A stretch of 64,000 bases of DNA from Eubacterium maltosivorans (GTDB taxonomy: Bacteria; Bacillota; Clostridia; Eubacteriales; Eubacteriaceae). The position numbers were made by a program, and so were the translations under genes. How positions within the stretch are numbered: position 1 is the first letter of the stretch; each line of letters begins with the position of its first letter. The notes under the pieces were generated by a model that saw nothing but the letters and a program-made list of their open reading frames with translations, was not told the origin of the DNA and made no database searches. Shown piece after piece: positions 56,723-64,000 of the stretch. Where the stretch lies: NCBI RefSeq assembly GCF_002441855.2, contig NZ_CP029487.1, forward strand, positions 1,736,001 through 1,800,000. Direction: 5' to 3'.

Positions 56723-58120
56723 ATGAAATTATATAATACCCTTACCCAAAAAAAGGAAGAGTTTGTTCCCATTGAAGAAGGCAAGGTACGGATGTACTCC
56801 TGCGGGCCGACTGTTTATAATTATTTTCATATCGGCAATGCCCGTCCCTTCATCGTTTTTGATGTGCTCAGACGTTTTTTAGAATATATCGGCTACGATG
56901 TCAAGTTTGTCCAGAACTTTACCGATGTGGACGACAAGATCATCAACCGCAGCATCGAGGAAGGCATTACCGCCGCCGAGGTCGCTGACAAGTACATTGC
57001 AGAATACTTTAAGGATGCCGACGCTCTGGGCATCCGCCGGGCCGACGTACACCCCCGGGTAAGCGATCATATGCCAGAGATCATCGAAATGATTAAAGCG
57101 CTTGAGGAGCGCGGACTGGCCTACAATGTAGACGGCAATGTCTACTATCAGGTCGATCATTTTCACGACTATGGAAAACTCTCCAAACAATCCATTGACG
57201 ACCTGAAATCTGGCGCGCGTATCGACGTGAACGATGAAAAACGCAGTCCTTTGGACTTTGCCCTGTGGAAAAAGAAAAAGGACGGAGAGCCCTACTGGGA
57301 AAGCCCCTGGGGACAGGGACGCCCGGGCTGGCACATCGAATGCTCGGCAATGTCCCGCAAGCATCTGGGTGAAAGCATTGACATTCACGGCGGCGGCCAG
57401 GACCTGATCTTCCCCCACCACGAGAATGAGATTGCCCAGTCCGAGGGCTCCTGCGGCTGTAAGTTTGCCAACTACTGGGTTCATAACGGCTATATCAACA
57501 TCAACAATGAAAAAATGTCCAAGTCCAAGGGCAATTTTTTTACCGTGCGTGACATCGCCAAGCACTATGATCTGGAGGTCGTCCGCATGTTCATGCTCAT
57601 GGCCCACTACAGAAGCCCTGTCAATTTTTCCGACGAGCTGCTGGGACAGGCCCAGAATGCGCTGGAACGGCTTTACAATGCCAAGTATCAGATGGAATAT
57701 CTGCTTGAAAATAACAAGACAGAAGCTGCCGCAGAAGAAGAAAAAACATGGATGGACAGCCTGGCCCAATACAAAAAGGGCTTCATCGACGCCATGGACG
57801 ACGACCTGAACACTGCCGACGCCATTGCCGCTATCTTTGAGCTGGTGCGCGACGCCAACTCCCACCTGAGCGAGTCCTCCTCCCGGGAAGCGGTAAAAGC
57901 CGCGCTGAACCTTTTTGAGGAACTGACCGGCGTCATCGGGCTGGCCGCCAAGGAAAAGGAAACAAACCTGGAATCCGAGGTTGAAGCCCTCATCGCTCAG
58001 CGTCAGGAAGCCCGTAAAAACAAAAACTTTGCCTTGGCCGATGAAATCCGCGACGCGCTGCTGGCCAAAGGCATTATTCTTGAGGACACGCGCGAAGGAG
58101 TCAAATGGAAGAAAGCGTAA
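56723..58120 (+). CDS. cysS: cysteinyl-tRNA synthetase
   Basis: 465 residues. Class I motifs HIGNARPF and KMSKSKGN; zinc ligands Cys28 ([10 protein letters not shown]), the ECSAMS cysteine and the HHENEIAQ histidine. Full family length. AAGGAG precedes the ATG. Its last 16 bases overlap mrnC. Confidence 0.97.
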   Translation: MKLYNTLTQKKEEFVPIEEGKVRMYSCGPTVYNYFHIGNARPFIVFDVLRRFLEYIGYDVKFVQNFTDVDDKIINRSIEEGITAAEVADKYIAEYFKDADALGIRRADVHPRVSDHMPEIIEMIKALEERGLAYNVDGNVYYQVDHFHDYGKLSKQSIDDLKSGARIDVNDEKRSPLDFALWKKKKDGEPYWESPWGQGRPGWHIECSAMSRKHLGESIDIHGGGQDLIFPHHENEIAQSEGSCGCKFANYWVHNGYININNEKMSKSKGNFFTVRDIAKHYDLEVVRMFMLMAHYRSPVNFSDELLGQAQNALERLYNAKYQMEYLLENNKTEAAAEEEKTWMDSLAQYKKGFIDAMDDDLNTADAIAAIFELVRDANSHLSESSSREAVKAALNLFEELTGVIGLAAKEKETNLESEVEALIAQRQEARKNKNFALADEIRDALLAKGIILEDTREGVKWKKA

Positions 58121-58524
58121 AACAACGTCTGCTCAAAAAATACACCGTCTCTGAGGCAAGAGCCCTCAATCCGCTGACCCTTGCCTATATCGGCGACGGC
58201 GTTTATTCCGAATATATCCGTCGTTTTCTGGTATCCGGCGGCCTCTCCAATGTCAACCACCTGACAAAGGAATCCATAAAATATGTTAAGGCCGACGGAC
58301 AATCAAAAATGGTTCTGGCCCTCATGGACTCCCTGACAGATGAGGAACAGTCCATTGTAAGGCGCGGCCGCAACACCCGCTCCCAAGTGCCCAAGCATGC
58401 CAGAACCATCGACTACCGCTACGCTACCGGTCTCGAGGCCCTTGTCGGCTATCTGGAGCTGACCGGCCAGAAAGAACGGCTCGAGGAGCTGATGGTACGC
58501 GGCATTGATCTGCTGTCCGAATAA
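58105..58524 (+). CDS. mrnC: mini-ribonuclease III
   Basis: 139 residues. RNase III-like fold without a dsRNA-binding domain: [33 protein letters not shown], and [16 protein letters not shown]. It matures 23S rRNA in Bacillus. The cysS-mrnC order is conserved in Firmicutes. Confidence 0.94.
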   Translation: MEESVKQRLLKKYTVSEARALNPLTLAYIGDGVYSEYIRRFLVSGGLSNVNHLTKESIKYVKADGQSKMVLALMDSLTDEEQSIVRRGRNTRSQVPKHARTIDYRYATGLEALVGYLELTGQKERLEELMVRGIDLLSE

Positions 58525-58527
58525 AAT

Positions 58528-58562
58528 AAAGCCCTGCTTATTGATTAAAGCAGGGCTTTTTT
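58528..58562. terminator. terminator after mrnC
   Basis: A 12-bp perfect stem (AAAGCCCTGCTT) with an 8-base loop and T runs on both sides, shared with the convergent gene ending at 58561. Confidence 0.88.
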
Positions 58563-58911
58563 ACTGTTTGTCGTTGACGTTTGCGCGCCAGTTTTCCAAT
58601 ACCTCATGGGCCTCCTGAACGGCTTCCCGAATGTTTTCCACTGTAGCGTTGACACGCGTTTCTCCCAGGGCAGACGTATGAATGCCTTCAACCAGTGGGT
58701 GATAGCAGTCAAAGATGTAGGTCCCGAAATACTTCTTTTTATGAAAAGTATCATACTCTGTGCGCACAAATTGCTTTAGCTCCTTAAAAGCAGCCCGTAC
58801 GACCATTTTGTCTTCGCCAGCCTGGATCAGCGTTTCAACAGAGGCTATTTTTTCTTCAACAATACGTGCATTTTTCTCGACGTATTCTTTTTGATTAGTA
58901 ATCCCATCCAT
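58561..58911 (-). CDS. small soluble protein of unknown function
   Basis: 116 residues, largely helical (KNARIVEEKIASVETLIQAG) with no motif known to me. GGAGG lies eight bases before ATG at 58911. It stands alone with its own terminator. Confidence 0.6.
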   Translation of the reverse strand: MDGITNQKEYVEKNARIVEEKIASVETLIQAGEDKMVVRAAFKELKQFVRTEYDTFHKKKYFGTYIFDCYHPLVEGIHTSALGETRVNATVENIREAVQEAHEVLENWRANVNDKQ

Positions 58912-59070
58912 CACTGTTACCTCCCATGTATTTTGTATATTTTATCATAAAAATAATTAATTAGATAGATGAAATCTATCATTTCTTCTATTTTTTTTCA
59001 TTTTTTCCTGTAAATTTTATTTTTAATTGCAAGTTACCATATTTTATGATTATTTTTTGGAGAGCAACAC

Positions 59071-59100
59071 AAAAACCGCCTGCTATGATGGCAGACGGTT
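59071..59100 (-). terminator. terminator of the two-helix membrane protein gene
   Basis: AACCG(T)CTGC / GCAG(G)CGGTT stem followed by a T run on the minus strand. Confidence 0.6.
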
Positions 59101-59138
59101 GGCTTATGGACAGGTCTGATATTCTGTTTTTACAGGTC

Positions 59139-59663
59139 TTAAATGGTATTCTTCATGACAGAAGGCTCTGGTGTATCTTTATCGCTTTTCTCTTTTTCGT
59201 CGGCGCCTGTTTCCGGCTTGGCTTCAGCTTCTTCAACAGCTGCCGGCTCATTGATACTTTCAGAGCTGTCATCTTCCGGTGCAGCTTCATCTACAATGGT
59301 TTCTGTCACAGTGGTTTCCATCACTGTATTAAGGGCAGCCTCCGGGATTGCCTCCGCTGCGTTCTCATCAGTCTGGGTATCATCCACACCTGCTTTTGCC
59401 TTTCGGGGGCCTGTTGTCATTTCCACCAGATATCCCATACCACCCAGGGCAGCTGCATAGAAAATATACGGCCCGCAGTTAGTAACAAAATAAACAATGA
59501 TATCCGTCAGGCTCTCAGATACTGTAATGTACTGGGTGCTGATCAAATTTGAAATATAGAGGGCCGTATTGATCAGGGAAAAAATTGCATAAATACCAAA
59601 AAGCACAGCGACAATGTAAAGGGCCAGGCTGGCTTTATTCTTCTTTTTAACTTCTGTTTTCAT
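59139..59663 (-). CDS. two-helix membrane protein with acidic tail
   Basis: 174 residues. Two membrane helices (about 12-38 and 55-80) are followed by ~90 residues rich in Glu, Ala, Asp and Thr (AEAKPETGADEKEKSDKD). No known domain. The tail composition suggests a disordered cytoplasmic or surface region. Confidence 0.6.
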   Translation of the reverse strand: MKTEVKKKNKASLALYIVAVLFGIYAIFSLINTALYISNLISTQYITVSESLTDIIVYFVTNCGPYIFYAAALGGMGYLVEMTTGPRKAKAGVDDTQTDENAAEAIPEAALNTVMETTVTETIVDEAAPEDDSSESINEPAAVEEAEAKPETGADEKEKSDKDTPEPSVMKNTI

Positions 59664-59855
59664 GTTAGCTCCTTTGTAAATTGATAATTAACAGGATACC
59701 AAAACAATCTGATGGCTTTCTGACAGCTTTGTGACCGTTTGGTGAAGTTTTTCCCTCCTACACCTTGATCATAATAATATTGCATTTCACTGCTCAATTC
59801 ATAGCATTTTGCGGCTATAAATGGTAGAATATGTATTATACACTAAAGATAAAGG

Positions 59856-61367
59856 ATGAATACCTTGAAAGATACACAAGAGCTCTATCAAATTGTCTAT
59901 GAACATTACGCCGATAAAATCCGCTTTGGTTTTTACCGGGAAGGGGACTCCCTTCCAACCATTGAAAAAATAAGTGGGCAGTTTAATATTTCCATCAATA
60001 CGGCGCGCCAGGCCCTCGTTAATCTTAAGCGTGACGGCTATGTCCGCCTGACACGGGGAAGGCCGGCCATTGTCACCGTCTCCTACAGCGAGGAGCAATG
60101 CCGCAAGCGTTACATTGAGCACTTCACCGCCCGACATGACGCCCTGGAGGAGCTTCGTGCCTTTCTGCCCGAACTTTTCTCCAAGACCCTTCTCCATGCT
60201 TTTTATTTTATGAAGCCAAAGGACTCTGAAAAGCTGATGGATTTGCTTCTGCAGACCCGTCTTGAGGACAGCCTGCCCTTCTTTAACCCTCTGCGTTTTG
60301 CTCTCTCCAGTCTCGGAAATCCTCTGCTGGAAAGCATGCATCTGAATGTCTCCATGTTTACCTACCTTTCCCAGAAGAACATGAGCGCCATTGGACTTCC
60401 CTATGACCTGAGCATCTTCGCTGCCCTTCTGAGCGATTTCAACCAGCTGTCACATTTCAAGGCCAGCGGAGATGACGCAGGCATGTGCCGGGTCATCACT
60501 AAAATCTGCGCATTCATATCTGAACAGATTGGCCGGCTGAACAGGGAGGTAACCGACCAGTTTGGCGAAAATCCTGAGCAGATTCCCTTTGTATGGCGCA
60601 TACAGGTCGGCAGACCGCAGGTATACTATAACGTGGCGGTTCGTATAATTGCCGAAGTTAGAAAGGGCAACTATAAACACGAAGAATTTCTGCCGACCCC
60701 AGCTGTTCTTGCCGAAAAATACGGTGTTTCCATGATCAGCATCCGCAGAACCATCACACTCCTGAACAGTGTCGGCCTGACTGAAACCATCAACGGACGC
60801 GGCACACGGATAAGCCTTTATCGCAAGCCTCTGGAGGGTCTGGACCTGTCCAACCCCGGAACTCGAAAGAGCCTGCTTTTCTACCTCATGGGTCTTCAGC
60901 TGATTACCATCAGCGTCCGCACGATCGCCCGGGAAAGCTTTGACGAGATCACCCAGGAAAGAATCGATGAGATCACCCGTCTCTATGAGCAGGAAAAACA
61001 GAGCGGGCAATACCTCTTTACCCACGGACAAATATTAAAAACGGTGTTCTATTCCCATAAAAACTCAGAAATCCGGGCGATTTTCAGCCCCCTGATCCAT
61101 ATCATGTCCTGGGGGATTCCGCTGAGTTACTTTGGCGATTCCGATATGGCTGTTAAGGGTGAGGAGCTTGATCTTCTGATCGGCCTGCTGCTGTCCGGCG
61201 ACCGCGAGGGCTTCGCACGCCAGCTGGAAAAAAACAGCTTGAATATTTTTATCCGTGAACGCCAGAAGCTCCTGGCCGCTGGTCTGTCCGACGTCGAAAA
61301 CATTCAAGTGCCGGCTCCGGCAGTTTTAGAGCTGGCGGACTCCCGTATTCATTTTAATTCGCACTAA
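59856..61367 (+). CDS. GntR-type regulator with two helix-turn-helix domains
   Basis: 503 residues, about twice the usual GntR length. A winged-helix domain at ~8-75 (YREGDSLPTIEKISGQFNIS, then NTARQALVNLKRDGYVRL) is followed by ~180 helical residues, then a second winged helix at ~255-330 (LPTPAVLAEKYGVSMISIRR) and another helical region. The product looks like a tandem fusion. ATG at 59856 sits directly on AAAGG; TTG at 59865 has better spacing. The target and ligand are unknown. Confidence 0.85.
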   Translation: MNTLKDTQELYQIVYEHYADKIRFGFYREGDSLPTIEKISGQFNISINTARQALVNLKRDGYVRLTRGRPAIVTVSYSEEQCRKRYIEHFTARHDALEELRAFLPELFSKTLLHAFYFMKPKDSEKLMDLLLQTRLEDSLPFFNPLRFALSSLGNPLLESMHLNVSMFTYLSQKNMSAIGLPYDLSIFAALLSDFNQLSHFKASGDDAGMCRVITKICAFISEQIGRLNREVTDQFGENPEQIPFVWRIQVGRPQVYYNVAVRIIAEVRKGNYKHEEFLPTPAVLAEKYGVSMISIRRTITLLNSVGLTETINGRGTRISLYRKPLEGLDLSNPGTRKSLLFYLMGLQLITISVRTIARESFDEITQERIDEITRLYEQEKQSGQYLFTHGQILKTVFYSHKNSEIRAIFSPLIHIMSWGIPLSYFGDSDMAVKGEELDLLIGLLLSGDREGFARQLEKNSLNIFIRERQKLLAAGLSDVENIQVPAPAVLELADSRIHFNSH

Positions 61368-61404
61368 AAAACGCAGGGAAAACCATCAGTTTTCCCTGCG
61401 TTTT
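61368..61404. terminator. terminator shared by the GntR gene and the opposing RNA
   Basis: A 16-bp perfect stem (AAAACGCAGGGAAAAC and complement), 5-base loop, T tract on both strands. Confidence 0.9.
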
Positions 61405-61410
61405 AATTTT

Positions 61411-61570
61411 TATCAACGGTAAGGTCGGGACCGCGGGCCAGAGCACCATTTGGGGAGTGCTGCTTCCTACAAGAGCCATTCGCTTTCGAAAATCTAACAA
61501 CATGATAGGTGGAGAAAGGTAGGTTCACAGCAGTGCCTGGCCGTCACAATCCCTCCTTACTTTCCAATAA
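61411..61570 (-). ncRNA. rod-shaped structured RNA, 6S-like candidate
   Basis: On the minus strand the ends pair over a long interrupted helix (GTAAGG-AGGGA-GGCCAG-GCAC with GTGC-CTGGCC-TCCC-CCTTAC). Inside, CCTAC/GTAGG forms a terminal stem, and AGCAC...GTGCT can make a small side hairpin on the 3' strand. A closing rod, a central bubble with 3' hairpin and a length near 150-200 bases fit 6S RNA. GTGAACC and GGAAGCAGC also recall SRP RNA, but the GGAA-capped tip is absent. No reading frame is supported. Confidence 0.5.
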
Positions 61571-61623
61571 AAAGAAATCATCTGCCTTGGATATACATCT
61601 GTCGGATGCTTTATCATCGCCTT

Positions 61624-61652
61624 ATTATAATCCAAAGTTGAGAACAGCGCAA
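61624..61652 (-). promoter_or_regulatory. promoter of the structured RNA
   Basis: TTGCGC and consensus TATAAT separated by 17 bases on the minus strand, about 55 bases ahead of the structured region. Confidence 0.6.
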
Positions 61653-61686
61653 GCTTAATTTATGTTTTAATAATGTCACTTCAGCA

Positions 61687-61843
61687 TTATCCACAGGTAA
61701 ATTTTTGCATCTCTGTATTTCCTCAAATGCTACTTTCTATATTTTGTTAAATTCTAAAAAGATTCGTGTTAAAATCTCAATATCTTGTATCTGTCCACAC
61801 TATCCACAGCTTATTCACAACACCAGTGGATAGCTGTGAATAT
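61687..61843. other. cluster of DnaA-box-like sites
   Basis: Exact TTATCCACA at 61687, CTATCCACA at 61800, TTATTCACA at 61811, and inverse boxes CTATCCACT at 61825 and ATATTCACA at 61835. An AT-rich stretch lies between. No dnaA or dnaN is in the window, so this may be a DnaA titration, regulatory or secondary origin site. Confidence 0.5.
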
Positions 61844-61851
61844 GTGTATAC

Positions 61852-64000
61852 TTAGCTCCAAAAAGAAGTTTTTCCCTCCTGGTCAAAGCGTTTGACCATG
61901 GCGCTCAGCTTTTCCGCACTTTTGGGGAACAGGCCTCCGCGGTTGCCCGCATAGTTCCTCACTGCGTTGCCAGAACGGGTACCCGCACAGATCTTGAACA
62001 GGTCGGTAAGGACAGACTCCACAGCAGAGCCGCCGCCCTGAATACGCGGCAGAATCTTCTGCAGAATGGCATGGTCCAGCCCATCCTCCTGGCTCATAAG
62101 GCCATACTCAGCATTGTAGAGCAGGTAGAAACAGATTTCGTCACGTACCCGGTAGCCGATCTGGGCGTTGGCCTTCATAAGAATACCGTTCATGGCCTCA
62201 AGCAGCGTGACAACCTCCTGGATCATATCGCGCTGACGTGTGCAATTGGCCAAAACCAAAACATCACTTTTTAAAAATTTGTTGCCCAGATGAATAGGCT
62301 CCGGCATGGTGCGCGGCGGGTTTTGCAGATGCAGGCTCACCTGTCCGATCTCGATGAGGCTCGCCCGGTCCAGCACCTTGCGGCTCAGCGCAAAGGCAGT
62401 TTCCTCGCTGCTGACAGTGCCGATGATATAGAGGTTTTCCGGCAGGTAAAGCTCGCCGTAGCGTTCTCTTGCCAGCTCGTCACGGCCAAAGGCCTCGTCT
62501 CCCAGCAGGGGGTCGGTCACGGTACGGCCTTCCCGGTCCCGCCGGGTTTCCATGACCGATAAAATCTCACTGAAATAGTATTCGACCCGGGCCAGATTCA
62601 TCTCATCCAGACAGAGGAAGTAAGGCTTTCTGGGATTATCCACCGCTTCTCTTATGAAGTCATTGAGCGCGCCAGGCACAAAACGCCCGGAAGAATCCAG
62701 ATAGCCGAGCAGACCTCTGGAGTCCTTCCAGTCTGGGCGGACTGGCACCTGCTTATAGCGGCCGTTTTCTGTGTTGGCTCCCATGGCCTCGGCAAACAGA
62801 CGGGCCAGACTCGACTTTCCAATCCCCGCAATGCCAGTCAGAATCACAAAGGGCTTGGCTTTCAGGCAGAGATAGAGGTTTTCCACAATACCCGGCGTGC
62901 AGGTAAAGCCGTGAGCGGTGATATAAGTGCCCACCTGACGCAGAGTGCCGGGGATATCCACCGGCTCTTCCACCAGGTTTTCGACCCGCTCCAGGATACG
63001 TTCCACTGCGTTAACCTCCTCGGTCTCAGCTGAGGATTCCTCCATGACACGCTTGGTTTCCAGGTAAGCCGCCTCGCTGATACTGCGGACTGCCTTTTTG
63101 GGGGCTTCATTGGGGGCTTCAGGCCTTTCCGGCTCCGCTGAAGCGGCAGGCTCAGGCTGAACAGGCTCAGGCGCAGGCGCCACAGCCTCTGGCTGGGTTT
63201 CGTCTACAGGCTCTGCGGTTTCATCCACCGGCTCCCATTCAATGATTTCAGGCTCGCTGCTATCCTCAGGCGTAATGGTCTCGGCCACCGCCATTTCCTG
63301 AACCTCTGGTTCTGCTTCAGTGGCAGGTTGAACGGCAGGCTCCTGGTCCTCAACGCTTTCCGCTTCGGGCATTTCAGGGGTTTCAAGTTCCTCTGGTTCT
63401 TCCTCCTCGGGGTAGAGGTTCAAAATACAGCGTTCGTAATAATCGTTGTAGACTTCCAGCATTTCCTGAAGGTCCTTCTCCAGCTGTGCGTCGCCCGGCA
63501 CCATGCGGTCATATTCCCTGTAAAAGACCACGCCTTCGCGAAAGCGGTCGTCGTACAGATCCACATCCTTGCTGCCAGTGTCGAAACCTCTGGGGTCTAC
63601 CCTTCTCTGAATTTCCGCTGCCAGTGGGCGCAGAGCAGCGGCCACAACAGGCTTCACATCCTCCTGGCCGGTTTTCAGCGCTTCTTCCTCAATTTCCTTA
63701 AAGCCGTGGAACAGCGTCAGATACAGCTTCTGGGTATCCTTGTTGAGCAGATACTGCACAAAGACGCCGGTATTCGGCACTCTGGTGATATTGCGGTCAA
63801 GCACTGCCACCCAGGGGGTCTCGGTCCATTCCTCTACCCCTGCAAACCCGGTGACCTTATAGCGGTCGCCGTCCACAAATTTCAGGGCCTCAATGCAGCC
63901 GGGAATGCCGTCGGTCAGGATATCTTTAAAGGAATAGCGGAAATCTCTGGTAAAATAATGACCGTACTCGTCGATGAGACTGGTCAGATTTTCCTGAAGT
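61852..64000 (-). CDS. McrB-like AAA+ ATPase with DUF3578-type N terminus, 5' end missing
   Basis: At least 716 residues; the frame continues through the window edge (LTSLIDEYGHYFTRDFRYSF). The N-terminal region (TPWVAVLDRNITRVPNTGVF) resembles the MrcB/DUF3578 DNA-recognition domain. A ~160-residue Glu/Pro/Ala-rich linker follows, then an AAA+ domain: Walker A GIAGIGKSSLARL, Walker B YFLCLDEMNLARVEYYFSEI, and a sensor segment GTVSSEETAFALSRKVLDRA. The classical McrB MNxxD GTPase signature is altered. No McrC follows downstream; a partner may lie upstream outside the window. Defence against modified DNA is the likely role. Confidence 0.78.
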   Translation of the reverse strand, partial: LQENLTSLIDEYGHYFTRDFRYSFKDILTDGIPGCIEALKFVDGDRYKVTGFAGVEEWTETPWVAVLDRNITRVPNTGVFVQYLLNKDTQKLYLTLFHGFKEIEEEALKTGQEDVKPVVAAALRPLAAEIQRRVDPRGFDTGSKDVDLYDDRFREGVVFYREYDRMVPGDAQLEKDLQEMLEVYNDYYERCILNLYPEEEEPEELETPEMPEAESVEDQEPAVQPATEAEPEVQEMAVAETITPEDSSEPEIIEWEPVDETAEPVDETQPEAVAPAPEPVQPEPAASAEPERPEAPNEAPKKAVRSISEAAYLETKRVMEESSAETEEVNAVERILERVENLVEEPVDIPGTLRQVGTYITAHGFTCTPGIVENLYLCLKAKPFVILTGIAGIGKSSLARLFAEAMGANTENGRYKQVPVRPDWKDSRGLLGYLDSSGRFVPGALNDFIREAVDNPRKPYFLCLDEMNLARVEYYFSEILSVMETRRDREGRTVTDPLLGDEAFGRDELARERYGELYLPENLYIIGTVSSEETAFALSRKVLDRASLIEIGQVSLHLQNPPRTMPEPIHLGNKFLKSDVLVLANCTRQRDMIQEVVTLLEAMNGILMKANAQIGYRVRDEICFYLLYNAEYGLMSQEDGLDHAILQKILPRIQGGGSAVESVLTDLFKICAGTRSGNAVRNYAGNRGGLFPKSAEKLSAMVKRFDQEGKTSFWS

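Noticed and set aside
61411-61570. Calling the structured RNA an SRP RNA
   Set aside because: The two loop-like motifs are there, but the GGAA-capped terminal hairpin essential to SRP RNA is missing.
61687-61843. Naming the DnaA-box cluster the chromosome origin
   Set aside because: No dnaA, dnaN, rpmH or gid genes nearby and GC skew cannot be computed here.

Overview
This window looks like a chromosomal segment from a low-to-mid GC anaerobic Firmicute. Eubacteriaceae-type gene content fits best (an Eubacterium limosum-like acetogen), but this is inferred from gene content only. About 50 coding regions are supported. Most of the first 46 kb and the 51.6-56.5 kb stretch lie on the minus strand. 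Noncoding features include a long structured RNA, many intrinsic terminators, one integrated mobile element and one probable promoter-inversion switch.

Layout. 1-6.3 kb: 5' part of murB, a PHP-type phosphatase, comF overlapping recD2, and divergent guaB with a clear promoter and an attenuator-like leader. 6.3-11.2 kb: HsmA-like membrane protein, small unknowns, a degenerate-GGDEF/EAL c-di-GMP protein and an aldo/keto reductase with ferredoxin tail. 11.3-16.0 kb: kdp potassium ATPase operon, including kdpF and an extra 38-residue membrane peptide but no kdpDE. 16.4-28.5 kb: sortase-assembled pilus locus (very large Cna-B-repeat adhesin split by a frameshift in a six-base homopolymer, backbone pilin, class C sortase). 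28.5-29.5 kb: noncoding region with 26-bp inverted repeats flanking a 334-bp AT-rich segment that carries a promoter pointing away from the pilus genes. 29.53-37.87 kb: AT-rich integrated element of 8.24 kb bounded by 97-bp perfect direct repeats of the guaA 3' end, with two tyrosine recombinases, an SF2 helicase, a small regulatory cluster, broken antirepressor genes and a dense set of mini-hairpins. 37.8-45.1 kb: guaA, yccF and a four-gene acetoin/2-oxoacid dehydrogenase operon. 45.3-51.6 kb: anchored surface protein, SRAP protein, and a tightly coupled crtN-crtM-VTE5-like-VTE6-like operon. 51.6-58.5 kb: ispD, tsaE, pspC-like, aminotransferase, yerC-like, yaaA, BASS transporter, cysS and mrnC. 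58.5-64 kb: small unknowns, a tandem-HTH GntR regulator, a rod-shaped 6S-like RNA, a DnaA-box cluster and the 3' part of an McrB-like AAA protein.

How genes work together. The pilus locus, its upstream inverted repeats and the neighbouring 197-residue recombinase (FimB/FimE-sized) suggest ON/OFF control of pilus expression by DNA inversion, with the present orientation read as OFF; the homopolymer frameshift in the adhesin could be a second switch. The guaA-targeting element resembles a phage satellite in size, attachment site and gene types. The carotenoid-like operon pairs squalene/phytoene synthase and desaturase genes with two putative prenol kinases, suggesting salvage of free prenyl alcohols into isoprenoid diphosphates; ispD of the MEP pathway ends at the same terminator.

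Limits: family names come from motif recognition by eye. No database search, folding program or coverage data was available.
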